A DNA stretch of 64,000 nt, taken from the NCBI GenBank assembly GCA_002101235.1, contig LWTL01000120.1, positions 61,950 to 125,949 on the forward strand, written 5' to 3'. Origin of the DNA: Cycloclasticus sp. symbiont of Bathymodiolus heckerae. GTDB taxonomy: Bacteria; Pseudomonadota; Gammaproteobacteria; Methylococcales; Cycloclasticaceae. Within the stretch, counting starts at the first letter, position 1; each line of letters starts with the position of its first letter. Positions 1 to 9,679 of this stretch are shown in pieces. Position numbers and translations under genes: made by a program. The notes beneath the pieces were generated by a model. The model was not told the origin of the DNA. It made no database searches and saw only the letters and a program-made list of their open reading frames with translations.

Positions 1-1
1 A

Positions 2-2653
2 GATTCGCTATTTATTAATGTCGGTGAGCGAACAAATGTGACCGGTTCAGCTCGTTTTAAACGGCTGATTAAGGAGCAAGATTACGAAACAGCCCTAGAT
101 GTTGCGCGTCAACAAGTCGAAAGCGGTGCGCAAATTATTGACATCAATATGGATGAAGGCATGTTGGAATCAAAAGCAGCGATGATGCGCTTCTTGAATT
201 TAATTGCAGCAGAGCCAGATATTTCAGTCGTGCCGGTGATGATCGATTCATCCAAGTGGGATATTTTAGAAGCTGGGCTAAAGTGCGTCCAAGGTAAAGC
301 GGTGGTTAACTCCATCAGTTTGAAAGAGGGCGAAGAGAACTTTATCAATCAAGCAAAAACCATTATGCGATATGGCGCAGCTGTTATCGTTATGGCGTTT
401 GATGAAACAGGACAGGCGGATACGTTTGAACGTAAGGTGGAAATTTGTACTCGTGCTTATAACGTACTGACTAAAAAAGCAGGCTTCCCGCCAGAAGATA
501 TTATTTTTGACCCGAATATTTTTGCAGTCGCTACGGGTATTGATGAGCACAATAATTACGCAGTAGATTTTATTGAAGCGACCCGCGTTATTAAGCAAAC
601 CTTGCCACATGCCATGGTGTCTGGCGGTGTGTCGAATGTGTCATTCTCCTTTCGCGGTAATAACGCAGTAAGAGAAGCGATTCATGCGGTATTTTTATAC
701 CACGCTATTAAAGCGGGCATGGATATGGGTATTGTGAATGCAGGGCAGTTAGCTGTGTATGACGATATTCCAGCAGAGCTACGTGAAGCAGTTGAAGACG
801 TTATTTTAAACCGTACGCCGAGTACGGGTGAAAGCGCGACTGAGAATTTATTAGACATCGCGGCAAAGTACTTAGATGTTGATTCTGAAGAAGCTGTTAA
901 AGAAGCAGCGCAATGGCGCTCATGGCCGGTTAAAAAGCGTTTAGAGCACGCTCTAGTTAAAGGCATAACTGAGTTCATTGAAGAAGATACTGAACTGGTT
1001 CGCCAAGAAGTAGACCGCCCCTTGCATGTGATTGAAGGGCCGTTAATGGATGGCATGAATGTCGTGGGTGACTTGTTTGGTGAAGGCAAAATGTTTTTGC
1101 CGCAAGTGGTTAAATCGGCACGGGTAATGAAAAAAGCCGTGGCGTATTTAATGCCGTATATGGAAGAGGAAAAAGGCGATGTGATTGCCAGTAATGGCAA
1201 AATACTCATGGCGACGGTTAAAGGCGATGTGCATGATATCGGGAAAAATATTGTGGGGGTTGTTTTACAGTGTAATGGCTTTGAAGTGATTGATTTGGGC
1301 GTCATGGTGCCGGCGGATACCATTCTTAAAAAAGCACGTGAGCATAATGTGGACGTGATTGGTTTAAGTGGGCTGATTACACCATCGCTCGATGAAATGG
1401 TACACATGGCGAAAGAGATGGAGCGCCAAGGATTTAAAGTGCCCTTAATGATTGGTGGCGCAACAACATCACGCGCACACACGGCGGTAAAAATTGAGCC
1501 AAATTATCGTGGCGCGAGTGTTTATGTCACCGATGCATCACGGTCGGTTGGTGTGCTAACAAACTTAATGGATTCAGAGCGCTCAGAGCCTTATAAGCAA
1601 AAAGTTCGTGAAGAATATACGGAAGTGCGTGAGCGCCATAAGGGGCGTCAATCCACTAAACGGCAACTTAATATTGGTGATGCGCGAAATAATGCAACAC
1701 AGGTAGACTGGGAAAGCTTTACGCCGGTTAAGCCGAGCTTTTTAGGAACAAAGACACTGAATGATTATCCTTTGGATGAAATCGCCGAATTTATTGATTG
1801 GTCCCCCTTCTTCCATACATGGGAACTGATTGGTAGTTACCCGAAAATTCTTGATGACGAAATTGTTGGCGAGCATGCGAGGGATTTATTAAAAGACGCA
1901 AAAGCTATGCTGCAAAAGATCATTGATGAAAAATGGCTTGTTGCACAAGCGGTGCTTGGCTTTTACCCTGCGAACAGCCGTGTTGATGACGTGGTGGTTT
2001 ATACCGATGAGTCGCGCAGTGAAGAGCGAGCTGTTTTACACCAACTGCGTCAGCAAAACATTAAACCGCCTGGGCGTAAAAATTATTGCTTATCCGACAC
2101 CATCGCGCCAGAAGGCTCTGGCATCAATGACTATGTTGGTGCTTTTGCGGTAACAGCAGGGGTGGGTATAGAGGAGCATGTGAAACGTTTTGAAGATGAT
2201 CATGATGACTACCAATCTATTATGATTAAAGCGTTAGCTGATCGTTTGGCTGAAGCGTTTGCCGAATGTTTGCACAAACAAGTAAGGCAAGAACATTGGG
2301 GTTATGCGGCAGAAGAAGCATTGGCGAATGATGAGCTGATCAAAGAAAAATACAGCGGCATTCGCCCTGCACCGGGTTATCCAGCGTGCCCAGACCATAC
2401 TGAAAAAGCGACACTCTTTTCATTATTAAATGCGACGCAAGAAACCGGCATTGAGTTAACAGAGAGCTTTGCGATGTACCCAACAGCGGCCGTCAGTGGT
2501 TGGTATTTTGCACACCCAGATGCACAGTACTTTAATGTGGGTAAATTGAAAAAAGATCAAGTAGAAGATTACGCAGAGCGTAAAGGCGAATCAATGGATT
2601 ATATAGAACGTTGGTTGGCACCAAGCTTGGCTTACGACCCTGATGATAACTGA
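2..2653 (+). CDS. metH: Cobalamin-dependent methionine synthase, 5' end outside window
   Basis: This is the C-terminal three quarters of MetH, which transfers a methyl group from methyltetrahydrofolate to homocysteine through cobalamin. The frame is open from base 2 and begins inside the pterin-binding domain ([15 protein letters not shown]), so the homocysteine-binding domain lies upstream of the window. The cobalamin domain carries the B12 signature DVHDIGKN near bases 1222-1245, followed by [13 protein letters not shown]. The C-terminal AdoMet reactivation domain includes [12 protein letters not shown] and [10 protein letters not shown]. The stop overlaps the next gene by 11 bases, suggesting co-translation. 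A GTG at 38 is an internal codon, not the start. The family call is secure. Confidence 0.97.
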   Translation, partial: DSLFINVGERTNVTGSARFKRLIKEQDYETALDVARQQVESGAQIIDINMDEGMLESKAAMMRFLNLIAAEPDISVVPVMIDSSKWDILEAGLKCVQGKAVVNSISLKEGEENFINQAKTIMRYGAAVIVMAFDETGQADTFERKVEICTRAYNVLTKKAGFPPEDIIFDPNIFAVATGIDEHNNYAVDFIEATRVIKQTLPHAMVSGGVSNVSFSFRGNNAVREAIHAVFLYHAIKAGMDMGIVNAGQLAVYDDIPAELREAVEDVILNRTPSTGESATENLLDIAAKYLDVDSEEAVKEAAQWRSWPVKKRLEHALVKGITEFIEEDTELVRQEVDRPLHVIEGPLMDGMNVVGDLFGEGKMFLPQVVKSARVMKKAVAYLMPYMEEEKGDVIASNGKILMATVKGDVHDIGKNIVGVVLQCNGFEVIDLGVMVPADTILKKAREHNVDVIGLSGLITPSLDEMVHMAKEMERQGFKVPLMIGGATTSRAHTAVKIEPNYRGASVYVTDASRSVGVLTNLMDSERSEPYKQKVREEYTEVRERHKGRQSTKRQLNIGDARNNATQVDWESFTPVKPSFLGTKTLNDYPLDEIAEFIDWSPFFHTWELIGSYPKILDDEIVGEHARDLLKDAKAMLQKIIDEKWLVAQAVLGFYPANSRVDDVVVYTDESRSEERAVLHQLRQQNIKPPGRKNYCLSDTIAPEGSGINDYVGAFAVTAGVGIEEHVKRFEDDHDDYQSIMIKALADRLAEAFAECLHKQVRQEHWGYAAEEALANDELIKEKYSGIRPAPGYPACPDHTEKATLFSLLNATQETGIELTESFAMYPTAAVSGWYFAHPDAQYFNVGKLKKDQVEDYAERKGESMDYIERWLAPSLAYDPDDN

Positions 2654-2891
2654 TTTAACCTTTTATACGACAGACGGTTGTCATTTGTGTGAAGAGGCTA
2701 AAAGCCTAGTGCAGCAATTATTGGCGCAGAACCCAGAATGCTATCAAATAGACATGGTTGATATTGCAAGTTCTGATGAGCTAATTCAAGACTATGGAAT
2801 ACGGATACCGGTGATTAAAAAAAGTGCTGGCAATGATGATTTAGGTTGGCCATTTGACTATGCCAGTTTACTTGTCTATCTGGAGCCATAA
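2643..2891 (+). CDS. Glutaredoxin-like protein (DUF836 type)
   Basis: A protein of 82 residues with a thioredoxin-like fold. The redox motif CHLC sits at residues 15-18, in the N-terminal context [14 protein letters not shown], and a cis-proline segment IRIPVI follows in the middle. Both are characteristic of the DUF836/YbjN-neighbour glutaredoxin family. It is probably a cytoplasmic thiol oxidoreductase, but the substrate is unknown. It starts 11 bases inside metH and is followed after 3 bases by a small membrane protein, so the three probably form one transcript. Linking it to MetH redox upkeep would be speculation. Confidence 0.8.
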   Translation: MITDLTFYTTDGCHLCEEAKSLVQQLLAQNPECYQIDMVDIASSDELIQDYGIRIPVIKKSAGNDDLGWPFDYASLLVYLEP

Positions 2892-2894
2892 CGA

Positions 2895-3068
2895 ATGGGG
2901 GCTAAACAAAAAGGGATCGGTAAGCTTGCCTTTATCATGTTGGTGCTTAGTATTATTTCTGTGCTATTAGGCGTAGGTGTTTTCTATTGGCTTATTTTTG
3001 ATGAGAGCGTCTCTACATCCGTTGGGGCAAAGCGCCCTATTAGCTCATTTCCTGAAATGCTAGATTAA
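2895..3068 (+). CDS. Small single-pass membrane protein
   Basis: An open frame of 57 residues that starts 3 bases after the glutaredoxin-like gene. It has a short basic N-terminus (MGAKQKGIGK), one strongly hydrophobic span (about residues 11-34, through VLLGVGVFYWLIF) and a short polar tail ending FPEMLD. The positive-inside rule predicts N-in topology. Tight coupling to metH and the glutaredoxin gene, and codon use like its neighbours, support it as a real gene. I do not recognise a family. The 3' end nearly abuts the converging GFA-family gene (stop at 3070). Confidence 0.6.
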   Translation: MGAKQKGIGKLAFIMLVLSIISVLLGVGVFYWLIFDESVSTSVGAKRPISSFPEMLD

Positions 3069-3069
3069 C

Positions 3070-3480
3070 CTACGATGGCATCTTATCGAAATCAGTAGTT
3101 TTTCCGCTTTGCGTTAACCACTCCATTCGAGAATCACAAAAAATATTGGTATCAGGTTTGAATGTGCTTACGTCGTCAAGTGTGCCGGCTTTTACAATTT
3201 TTAATCCCGGTATGGCGTCAGCTTCGTTAAAAATAGGTGAGCCGCATTTGTTGCAAAAATAATGGCGCAGTTCTAGTCCGCTATCACCTTTGTCAGCGTA
3301 TTTTGTAAGTGAGTCTCCTGTTACATTAAAAGACTCTTCAGGCACGCCGATATTAATTGAAAATGCGCTACCCGATGCTTTTTGGCAGTCCGTACAGTGA
3401 CAGGTAATGGAAAAAACGGATGGACTTGATATTTCGTATGACACGGAACCACAAAGACAATGACCTGTTTTTATGCTCAT
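3070..3480 (-). CDS. GFA-family zinc-binding protein
   Basis: A protein of 136 residues with the cysteine pattern of the glutathione-dependent formaldehyde-activating (GFA/CENP-V) family: GHCLCGSVSYE near the N-terminus, CHCTDCQ about residue 27, and FCNKCGSP about residue 75. These bind two zinc ions in the known structures. Family members are often annotated S-(hydroxymethyl)glutathione synthase, but few have shown that activity, so the reaction here is unassigned. It reads toward the metH group and is separated by 24 bases from purU upstream on the same strand. Confidence 0.85.
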   Translation of the reverse strand: MSIKTGHCLCGSVSYEISSPSVFSITCHCTDCQKASGSAFSINIGVPEESFNVTGDSLTKYADKGDSGLELRHYFCNKCGSPIFNEADAIPGLKIVKAGTLDDVSTFKPDTNIFCDSRMEWLTQSGKTTDFDKMPS

Positions 3481-3504
3481 GTTTGTTGCCCTCTATTGAT
3501 AATG

Positions 3505-4374
3505 TTAATCAAAAACGATACAGCGGTTTTTATATACTAGTACTTCATGCTGTAAATGATGCCTGATGGCACGCGATAGTACAATTTTCTCATTATCTTG
3601 GCCTTTACGTTTCAAGTCTTCGACGTTGTCGTTGTGCTTAATACGAACAATGTCTTGTTCGATAATGGGGCCGGCATCAAGTTCGCTTGTTACGTAATGG
3701 CTGGTTGCGCCGATAATTTTAACGCCGCGTTCATGGGCTGAATGGTAGGGCTTAGCACCGGGAAATGCGGGTAAAAATGAATGGTGAATATTAATCACTT
3801 GGTTGGGATAGTGATTAATAAAGTCGCCACTTAGAATTTGCATATAACGTGCAAGTACAACGGTATCAATTTGGTTTTTGGCTAGCAATTCTAATTGAAT
3901 TCGCTCTTGGTCGGCTTTATTGCCAGCGTTAATCGGCAAATGATAAAACGGTATGCCAGAGTTTTCGGCCAGTGTTTTATATGTTGTATGGTTGCTAATA
4001 ATTAATGGAATGTCTGCGTACCACTCGCCTGATTGGTGGCGAGATAGTATGTCGAATAAACAGTGACCATGTTGTGAAACAAAGATAGCGACTTTAGGTT
4101 TAATATCTGAAAATGCGATGCGCCAGTTCATGCCTAAAATAGAGCCAACCTGTTCTGAAAACATGTTTTTAATGGCGTCGCGCTCTACATTAAAGTTCTC
4201 TAATTGCCATTCAACGCGCATGAAGAAGTGTTTGTCTTCCGTATCAACATGCTGTTCAAGGTCAACAATATTGCCATTATAACGTGCTAAAAAATCAGTT
4301 ACTTTTGCAACAATTCCGGGTTGGTCCTGACATTCAGCAAGTAAGATAGCAGTGGCTTGATTAGTTACGCTCAT
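3505..4374 (-). CDS. purU: Formyltetrahydrofolate deformylase
   Basis: PurU hydrolyses 10-formyltetrahydrofolate to formate and tetrahydrofolate, balancing the one-carbon pool. The protein has 289 residues, close to the 280 of E. coli. An N-terminal ACT domain (ECQDQPGIVAKVTDFL) is followed by a formyltransferase-like domain with the catalytic N-H-D set: INIHHSFLPAFPGAKPY and TSELDAGPIIEQD. The start overlaps the stop of the HIT gene by 4 bases (ATGA), which suggests translational coupling. With metH, thyA, folA and the purine genes it belongs to folate and one-carbon metabolism. Confidence 0.95.
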   Translation of the reverse strand: MSVTNQATAILLAECQDQPGIVAKVTDFLARYNGNIVDLEQHVDTEDKHFFMRVEWQLENFNVERDAIKNMFSEQVGSILGMNWRIAFSDIKPKVAIFVSQHGHCLFDILSRHQSGEWYADIPLIISNHTTYKTLAENSGIPFYHLPINAGNKADQERIQLELLAKNQIDTVVLARYMQILSGDFINHYPNQVINIHHSFLPAFPGAKPYHSAHERGVKIIGATSHYVTSELDAGPIIEQDIVRIKHNDNVEDLKRKGQDNEKIVLSRAIRHHLQHEVLVYKNRCIVFD

Positions 4375-4799
4375 GTTCGTTTTATGAAGTCAGTATCGGT
4401 TAACAAGAGATGCATTTTCTCAATTAGTTTGTCGAGTTGCGCCTGTTTATATTGTATTGCTTCAGTATGCCCCCAAACAGGGTTTGGCCAAGCAGTGTCG
4501 TTTGTATATCGCACAATATGATGAATATGCAGTTGAGGCACCATGTTACCCAAAGCAGCGATATTCATCTTGTCAGCTTGGAAAGTGTTGTTTAACAATT
4601 GGCTAAGTTGTAGGGATTCATATTGCAGTTGCTGTTGGTCTAATGTACTGAGCTCAAAAGCTTCTTTTATATCGCTTTGCGTAGGCACGAGAATGAACCA
4701 AGGGTAGTTAGCATCTTTACTTAACAATAAAGCGCAGAGTGGGAAATCGCCTAAATAATGGCAGTCATTAACAAGTTGTGGATGTAGTTCAAAGGGCAT
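4371..4799 (-). CDS. HIT-family nucleotide-binding protein
   Basis: A protein of 142 residues with a histidine-triad-like domain. The C-terminal motif is LHIHHIVRY, which partly departs from the usual HxHxHxx. The upstream part resembles the DUF/HIT group with WFILVP and FELSTLDQQQL. I start it at the ATG at 4799 (MPFELHPQ), 5 bases after the moaC stop. The further upstream start at 4823 would overlap the moaC stop and adds an unconvincing MEARRVTP. Family members hydrolyse or bind nucleotides; the substrate is not known. It is in line with moaC and purU. Confidence 0.8.
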   Translation of the reverse strand: MPFELHPQLVNDCHYLGDFPLCALLLSKDANYPWFILVPTQSDIKEAFELSTLDQQQLQYESLQLSQLLNNTFQADKMNIAALGNMVPQLHIHHIVRYTNDTAWPNPVWGHTEAIQYKQAQLDKLIEKMHLLLTDTDFIKRT

Positions 4800-4804
4800 G
4801 GGCG

Positions 4805-5284
4805 TTACCCTTCTCGCTTCCAATGACCGGACTTTCCACCTTTCTTTTCCAATAGTCGGACACCTTGAATGGTCATGCCTCGGTCAACGGCTTTACACAT
4901 ATCGTAAATGGTGAGCAAAGTCACTTGCGTTGCATTCAATGCTTCCATTTCTACGCCCGTTTTACCGGATGTTGTTACAGTCGTTAAGCAAGCGATACGA
5001 CTGTTAGCCGTATCTGGTTTTAATTTAATATCAACGTGGGTAATCGGTAATGGGTGGCAGAGCGGAACAAGGTCGGCAGTTTTTTTACTTGCCATAATGC
5101 CTGCAATGCGGGCAATACCAAGCACGTCCCCCTTTTTGTTGTCGCCATCAACCACGCGTTGAAGTGTAGCGGGATCCATTTCAATAAAACCTTCAGTAAC
5201 AGCTGTTCTGTCGGTGTCGGCTTTTGCGCTAATGTCCACCATGTGGGCATCACCGGCGGCGTTAAAGTGTGTAAGTTCAGACAT
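4805..5284 (-). CDS. moaC: Cyclic pyranopterin monophosphate synthase MoaC
   Basis: MoaC converts the MoaA product to cyclic pyranopterin monophosphate in molybdopterin biosynthesis. The protein has 159 residues, the usual length. Recognisable motifs are HMVDIS near the N-terminus, [18 protein letters not shown] in the middle, and [22 protein letters not shown] toward the end (shown only as landmarks). It is divergent from moaD-moaE, with about 70 bases between the starts, so a shared regulatory region is likely. moaA is not here but about 36 kb away at 41153. Confidence 0.96.
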   Translation of the reverse strand: MSELTHFNAAGDAHMVDISAKADTDRTAVTEGFIEMDPATLQRVVDGDNKKGDVLGIARIAGIMASKKTADLVPLCHPLPITHVDIKLKPDTANSRIACLTTVTTSGKTGVEMEALNATQVTLLTIYDMCKAVDRGMTIQGVRLLEKKGGKSGHWKREG

Positions 5285-5357
5285 AATCTATGGGCTTAGT
5301 TTATTGGTTAGCATGATAGTATATTGGATTATTACACAATCAAGCCGTGAACAGAGA

Positions 5358-5591
5358 ATGTCGATTAAAGTACTTTATTTTGCCAGTTTAAAAGAGTTGT
5401 TTGGACATGCTGATGAACAAGTCAACATAGAAGGTTTAGATACAGTTGGCGATGTTTGGACGTTTGTTAGCAACGGAAATGGTGTGTCGCAACAAGTTTT
5501 ATTTTCACTTAATCAAGAGTATGCCGATGCAGATGCTTTAGTGAAAAATGGTGATGAGGTGGCGTTTTTCCCACCCGTAACAGGCGGCTAA
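5358..5591 (+). CDS. moaD: Molybdopterin synthase small subunit MoaD
   Basis: A ubiquitin-like sulfur carrier of 77 residues ending in the required Gly-Gly (FFPPVTGG), whose thiocarboxylate supplies the dithiolene sulfurs. I start it at the ATG at 5358 (MSIKVLYFASLKELF), the usual MoaD N-terminus. The open frame extends upstream to 5214 but would run back into moaC. It is one base from moaE, so the two synthase subunits are co-produced. A second, different MoaD lies in the aldehyde oxidoreductase operon at 45960. Confidence 0.94.
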   Translation: MSIKVLYFASLKELFGHADEQVNIEGLDTVGDVWTFVSNGNGVSQQVLFSLNQEYADADALVKNGDEVAFFPPVTGG

Positions 5592-5592
5592 T

Positions 5593-6045
5593 ATGATAAA
5601 AATTCTTGAAGTAGCATTTGATCCTTGGCTTGAATTATCTAGCTTTCAGAGTGAAATGAAGCGCGATGGAGAGTTTGGCGCGTGTGCGAACTTTATTGGC
5701 ACAATGCGTGATATGAATGAAGGTGATGCGGTTAATGGGATGTTTCTTGAGCATTACCCAGGCATGACGGAAAAGCACTTAGATAAGATTGTACAAGACG
5801 CTAAAGAAAAGTGGGACTTACTGGAAACGTTAGTGATTCACCGTGTAGGCGAATTATTACCCAATGATCCGATTGTGTTGGTAGCGGTATGGTCTGCACA
5901 CCGTAAAGATGCATTTGAAGCAAGCCGCTTTATTATGGAAGACTTGAAAAGTAAAGCGCCTTTTTGGAAAAAAGAAAACCTAAAAGCGAACGAACAGCGG
6001 GCAGAAAAAAACCGCTGGGTTGCAAAGAACACCAGCGGTTATTAA
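5593..6045 (+). CDS. moaE: Molybdopterin synthase large subunit MoaE
   Basis: The catalytic subunit of molybdopterin synthase, 150 residues. Typical features are GACANFIGTMRDMN near the N-terminus, LEHYPGM, the RVGEL segment, and the C-terminal active-site stretch SKAPFWKKE with the conserved lysines. It pairs with MoaD immediately upstream to turn cyclic pyranopterin monophosphate into molybdopterin. A bidirectional terminator follows at 6050. Confidence 0.96.
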   Translation: MIKILEVAFDPWLELSSFQSEMKRDGEFGACANFIGTMRDMNEGDAVNGMFLEHYPGMTEKHLDKIVQDAKEKWDLLETLVIHRVGELLPNDPIVLVAVWSAHRKDAFEASRFIMEDLKSKAPFWKKENLKANEQRAEKNRWVAKNTSGY

Positions 6046-6049
6046 TCTA

Positions 6050-6073
6050 AACAGCATCTAACGATGCTGTTTT
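6050..6073. terminator. Bidirectional intrinsic terminator between moaE and ppa
   Basis: A perfect 9-base stem (AACAGCATC, loop TAAC, GATGCTGTT) lies between the converging ends of moaE and ppa. A short T run follows on the plus strand, and T-rich sequence follows on the minus strand. Confidence 0.75.
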
Positions 6074-6081
6074 AATTCAGC

Positions 6082-6630
6082 TTAAAAGTGAGGCTTGTCT
6101 TCAGTTGCTTCGAAACGCGCAACACTTTCCATAATTTCTTTGCCAGCGCCTTCAACACCTTGCCAGCCATTAATTTTCACCCATTTTCCAGCTTCTAAAT
6201 CTTTGTAATGTTCAAAGAAGTGAGAGATTTGGTCTAAAACAATCTTAGGAATGTCTTCGTGTGATTTAACATCATCATAAAGTGGTGTTAGTTTTGAAAC
6301 AGGAACCGCTAATACTTTCGCATCTTCACCCGCTTCGTCAGTCATCATTAAAACGCCAATTGGGCGGCAACGAATAACAGAACCGTTCATTAAAGGGTTT
6401 GGTGTGATCACTAATACGTCAACAGGGTCGCCATCATCCGATAATGTGTGAGGCACATAACCATAGTTGCAAGGGTAATGCATAGCAGTACCCATGAAAC
6501 GATCGACAAATAATGAGCCTGAGTCTTTGTCGACTTCATATTTAATAGGGTCTGCGTGAGAAGGGATTTCGATAATAACGTTAATATCGGTTGGTAAATC
6601 TTTTCCTGATGGGACAAGGTGAAGGCTCAT
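6082..6630 (-). CDS. ppa: Soluble inorganic pyrophosphatase
   Basis: A family I cytoplasmic pyrophosphatase of 182 residues that hydrolyses PPi to phosphate. The metal-binding signature [13 protein letters not shown] lies about residue 64, with [14 protein letters not shown] before it and KVLAVP after. It is divergent from the membrane pyrophosphatase hppA; about 170 bases separate the starts. The cell therefore has both a heat-wasting and an energy-conserving way to remove PPi, encoded side by side. Confidence 0.97.
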   Translation of the reverse strand: MSLHLVPSGKDLPTDINVIIEIPSHADPIKYEVDKDSGSLFVDRFMGTAMHYPCNYGYVPHTLSDDGDPVDVLVITPNPLMNGSVIRCRPIGVLMMTDEAGEDAKVLAVPVSKLTPLYDDVKSHEDIPKIVLDQISHFFEHYKDLEAGKWVKINGWQGVEGAGKEIMESVARFEATEDKPHF

Positions 6631-6671
6631 TTTATCTCCTGATAATATTTATAAAAAGTGATCGCGGATCA

Positions 6672-6696
6672 TTATACAAGTAAGAACCTTGTATAA
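6672..6696. promoter_or_regulatory. Nine-base inverted repeat in the ppa/hppA divergent promoter region
   Basis: TTATACAAG (6672-6680) and CTTGTATAA (6688-6696) form a perfect inverted repeat with a 7-base spacer. On the minus strand it includes a good -10 hexamer for ppa (TATAAT, complement of 6671-6676), so a protein bound here could cover the ppa promoter and affect both genes. The lack of a T run argues against a terminator. No regulator is known from the sequence alone. Confidence 0.4.
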
Positions 6697-6803
6697 CGAA
6701 ATTTTGTGCTTGCACCTTCATAGCGGTAGGAGTAAAAATGAGGGATGTTATTTATTCTTTGATAACGTAAAAATTCAGAAATAAGAATTATTGGGAGAGG
6801 AAC

Positions 6804-8810
6804 ATGGAGTTGAGTCATTTATTGCCCCCTATCATCGGGTGCTTTGGTTTGTATGCTGCTAAACATGTATATGGTTTAGTAATGAAATACCCTGAAGGTG
6901 AAGGGGTTGTTGCAAAAATTGCTGAGCAGATTCATTTGGGTGCAATGGTTTTTATGAGGCGTGAATATGAAATGCTAGCCAAGTTTGCGGCAGTGTTATT
7001 TGTTCTAACGTTTATATTCTTAGGTTGGGCGACGGCGCTATGCTTTCTTTTTGGTGCGGTCGCGTCGGGTGTGGCCGGTTATATCGGGATGAATACGGCA
7101 ACCAAAGCTAATGTTCGCACAACCACGGCAGCGCATACAGAGGGAGCAGAAGCGGCTCTTTCTGTGGCTTTCTTCGGTGGCTCAATTATGGGGCTTGCTG
7201 TTGCATCGTTGGGTTTGATGGGGTTGGGCTTAATGTACCTATTTTTCGGTAGTGACCCTGAAACTTCACATGCTATTCATGGCTTTGCAATGGGTGCGTC
7301 AGTGGTTGCGTTATTCTCTCGTGTTGGTGGTGGTATTTTCACAAAAAGTGCCGATATAGGTGCGGATTTGGTGGGTAAAATTGAAGCTGGGATTCCTGAA
7401 GATGACCCTCGTAACCCTGGTGTAATTGCTGATAATGTTGGTGATAACGTGGGTGATGTTGCGGGTATGGGCTCTGATATTTTTGAGTCTTATTGTGGCT
7501 CAATGATAGCCACGATTGCTATAGCGTCAACCATGTCGGCAGCTTTATTGTCTGAGCTAGGTGCGCAATCAAGTTTAATGTTCTTGCCATTAGCTCTGGC
7601 ATCTGTAGGTTTACTGTGTTCAATTGGTGGGATAGTCATTGTGACGAAAAATGCTGCTAAATCTCCTGAAAAAGCGTTACGAATGGGTACGATGGGTGCT
7701 TCAGGTTTATTCATTGTTGCGGCGCTATTAATTATTCTAATGATGGATGTCACCACGTATGTTTGGATGGCAGTTTTAGCAGGTTCAGTTGGCGGCATTA
7801 TCATTGGTTTGGTAACGGAATATTACACAGCTGGTGCCCCAGTGCAGCACATTGCTAAATCGGGTGAAACAGGTCCTGCAACGGTTATGATTACAGGTCT
7901 TGCGGTGGGTATGCAATCAGTGGCTATTCCTGTGTTTACCATTTGTGGCGTTATTGCTGTTTCTAGCCATTTTGCTGATTTATACGGTGTAGGCATTGCT
8001 GCTGTTGGCATGTTGGCAACGGTCGGTATTACCATGGCTATTGATGCGTATGGCCCAGTTGCTGATAATGCAGGTGGCATAGCTGAAATGGGCGGTTTGG
8101 GCGAAGAGACACGTAAAATAACCGATTCATTAGATGAATTGGGTAATACGACAGCGGCTATTGGTAAAGGCTTTGCAATTGGTGCGGCGGCACTGGCAGC
8201 ACTGGCTATTATTACGGCATTTATCGAAACAGTCGGTATGCATATTCCCAGCTTTTCATTGGAGTTAAATAATCCTCAAGTGTTAATTGGTTTATTTATT
8301 GGCGGTGTGATTCCATTCGTTATTTCTGCGCTAACAATGACGGCGGTAGGCGATGCAGCCTTTGAAATGATTAAAGAAATTCGTCGCCAATTTAAAGAAA
8401 TTGATGGATTACTAGAAGGGACGGCAGAGCCCGATACAGAGCGTTGTATAGACATTGCTACGACTGCGGCACTTAAAAAGATGATTGTCCCAGGTGTGAT
8501 TGCAGTGAGTGCGCCGCCGCTAGTTGGGTTTTTAATCAGTGCAGAGGCATTGGGCGGAATGTTATCTGGCGCACTATTGTGCTGTGTTCTTATGGCGCTA
8601 ATGATGGCAAATGCTGGCGGTGCTTGGGATAACGCTAAAAAGTATGTTGAAAAGGGCAATTTAGGCGGTAAAGGGTCTGATACGCATACAGCCGTAGTTG
8701 TTGGTGACACTGTTGGCGATCCGTTTAAAGATACGTCTGGACCTTCTATGAACATCCTTATTAATGTAATGGCTATTGTTAGCTTAGTAATTGCACCTTT
8801 ATTGGGTTAG
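6804..8810 (+). CDS. hppA: Membrane ion-translocating pyrophosphatase, K+-dependent type
   Basis: A polytopic inner-membrane enzyme of 668 residues that couples PPi hydrolysis to cation pumping. The substrate site has [13 protein letters not shown] followed by [12 protein letters not shown] (about residues 190-218), and a second acidic loop near the C-terminus has [15 protein letters not shown]. In [11 protein letters not shown] the Ala and Gly occupy the positions that are Lys and Thr in K+-independent enzymes, so this looks like the K+-stimulated class. Whether it pumps H+, Na+ or both cannot be read without an alignment. It starts with ATG at 6804 after GGGAGAGG and is followed by its own terminator. 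Confidence 0.96.
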   Translation: MELSHLLPPIIGCFGLYAAKHVYGLVMKYPEGEGVVAKIAEQIHLGAMVFMRREYEMLAKFAAVLFVLTFIFLGWATALCFLFGAVASGVAGYIGMNTATKANVRTTTAAHTEGAEAALSVAFFGGSIMGLAVASLGLMGLGLMYLFFGSDPETSHAIHGFAMGASVVALFSRVGGGIFTKSADIGADLVGKIEAGIPEDDPRNPGVIADNVGDNVGDVAGMGSDIFESYCGSMIATIAIASTMSAALLSELGAQSSLMFLPLALASVGLLCSIGGIVIVTKNAAKSPEKALRMGTMGASGLFIVAALLIILMMDVTTYVWMAVLAGSVGGIIIGLVTEYYTAGAPVQHIAKSGETGPATVMITGLAVGMQSVAIPVFTICGVIAVSSHFADLYGVGIAAVGMLATVGITMAIDAYGPVADNAGGIAEMGGLGEETRKITDSLDELGNTTAAIGKGFAIGAAALAALAIITAFIETVGMHIPSFSLELNNPQVLIGLFIGGVIPFVISALTMTAVGDAAFEMIKEIRRQFKEIDGLLEGTAEPDTERCIDIATTAALKKMIVPGVIAVSAPPLVGFLISAEALGGMLSGALLCCVLMALMMANAGGAWDNAKKYVEKGNLGGKGSDTHTAVVVGDTVGDPFKDTSGPSMNILINVMAIVSLVIAPLLG

Positions 8811-8831
8811 TTAGCAAGCAAAGAGACTAAG

Positions 8832-8861
8832 AAGGCAACTGCGAAATCAGTTGCCTTTTTT
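8832..8861 (+). terminator. Intrinsic terminator after hppA
   Basis: A perfect 10-base stem (AAGGCAACTG / CAGTTGCCTT) with a 6-base loop, followed by a T run, lies 21 bases after the hppA stop. Confidence 0.9.
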
Positions 8862-8899
8862 GTTATGTATAATCAATCGTTTTATAGAAACAACTCGCT

Positions 8900-9676
8900 A
8901 TGTTTACGTATCCAAATATTGACCCTGTCGCACTGGCTTTAGGGCCTGTAAAAATCCACTGGTATGGTTTGATGTATCTAGTAGGCTTTGTGGGTGCGTG
9001 GTTTTTAGGACGAATCAGAGCTAAAAAAATTGGTTGGGATGTAGAGCAAATTGATGACCTGATTTTTTATGGTGCAATGGGCGTTGTGTTGGGCGGGCGT
9101 TTTGGTTATGTACTGTTTTATAACTTTCCTGCGTTTGCCGACAACCCGCTTATTTTGTTTAAAATCTGGCAAGGCGGCATGTCGTTTCATGGTGGTTTGA
9201 TCGGTGTGCTTGTGTCGATGTATCTCTTTGCTAAAAAATACAAACACCAGTTTTTTGTATTGGTCGACTTTATTGCGCCATTGGTCCCAATAGGCTTGTG
9301 TTCAGGTCGAATTGGTAATTTTATTAATGGTGAGTTGTGGGGAAAACCGACAGACTTTGCATTGGGTGTGCTTGTGCCGGGCTTAGGTGATATGCCGCGC
9401 CATCCTTCCCAGCTGTATGAAGCCGCTTTAGAGGGCGTCGTTCTTTTCATTATATTGTGGTTATATTCAAGTAAACCAAGGCCTACAACGGCAGTTTCTG
9501 GGTTGTTTTTAATAGGGTATGGTGCATTTAGATTTTTGGTAGAATTTGTTCGTTTGCCGGATGCTCATTTGGGCTATTTAGCCTTTGGCTGGCTAACGAT
9601 GGGGCAGGTTTTAACCGTGCCAATGTTGCTCCTAGGTGGTTTTGTTATGGTGAAGGCGTATAAAAAAGGATTGTAA
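8900..9676 (+). CDS. lgt: Prolipoprotein diacylglyceryl transferase
   Basis: Lgt attaches diacylglycerol from phosphatidylglycerol to the lipobox cysteine of lipoprotein precursors, the first step of lipoprotein maturation. The 258-residue protein has about seven membrane spans, the early [11 protein letters not shown] segment, [11 protein letters not shown], and the family signature [13 protein letters not shown] about residue 137. It is followed after 3 bases by thyA; the lgt-thyA-folA order is common in gammaproteobacteria. Confidence 0.97.
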   Translation: MFTYPNIDPVALALGPVKIHWYGLMYLVGFVGAWFLGRIRAKKIGWDVEQIDDLIFYGAMGVVLGGRFGYVLFYNFPAFADNPLILFKIWQGGMSFHGGLIGVLVSMYLFAKKYKHQFFVLVDFIAPLVPIGLCSGRIGNFINGELWGKPTDFALGVLVPGLGDMPRHPSQLYEAALEGVVLFIILWLYSSKPRPTTAVSGLFLIGYGAFRFLVEFVRLPDAHLGYLAFGWLTMGQVLTVPMLLLGGFVMVKAYKKGL

Positions 9677-9679
9677 GTA

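Noticed and set aside
38..40. GTG as a start of metH
   Set aside because: The frame is open upstream to base 2 and the sequence before it (INVGERTN) belongs to the conserved pterin-binding domain, so the gene simply enters from the left.
682..1482. Long antisense open frames over metH, hppA and other genes
   Set aside because: They lie opposite strongly conserved coding regions, have no family resemblance or ribosome sites, and reflect codon bias of the true gene.
4800..4823. Longer start for the HIT-family gene
   Set aside because: It would overlap the moaC stop and add residues unlike the family; the ATG at 4799 lies 5 bases after moaC.
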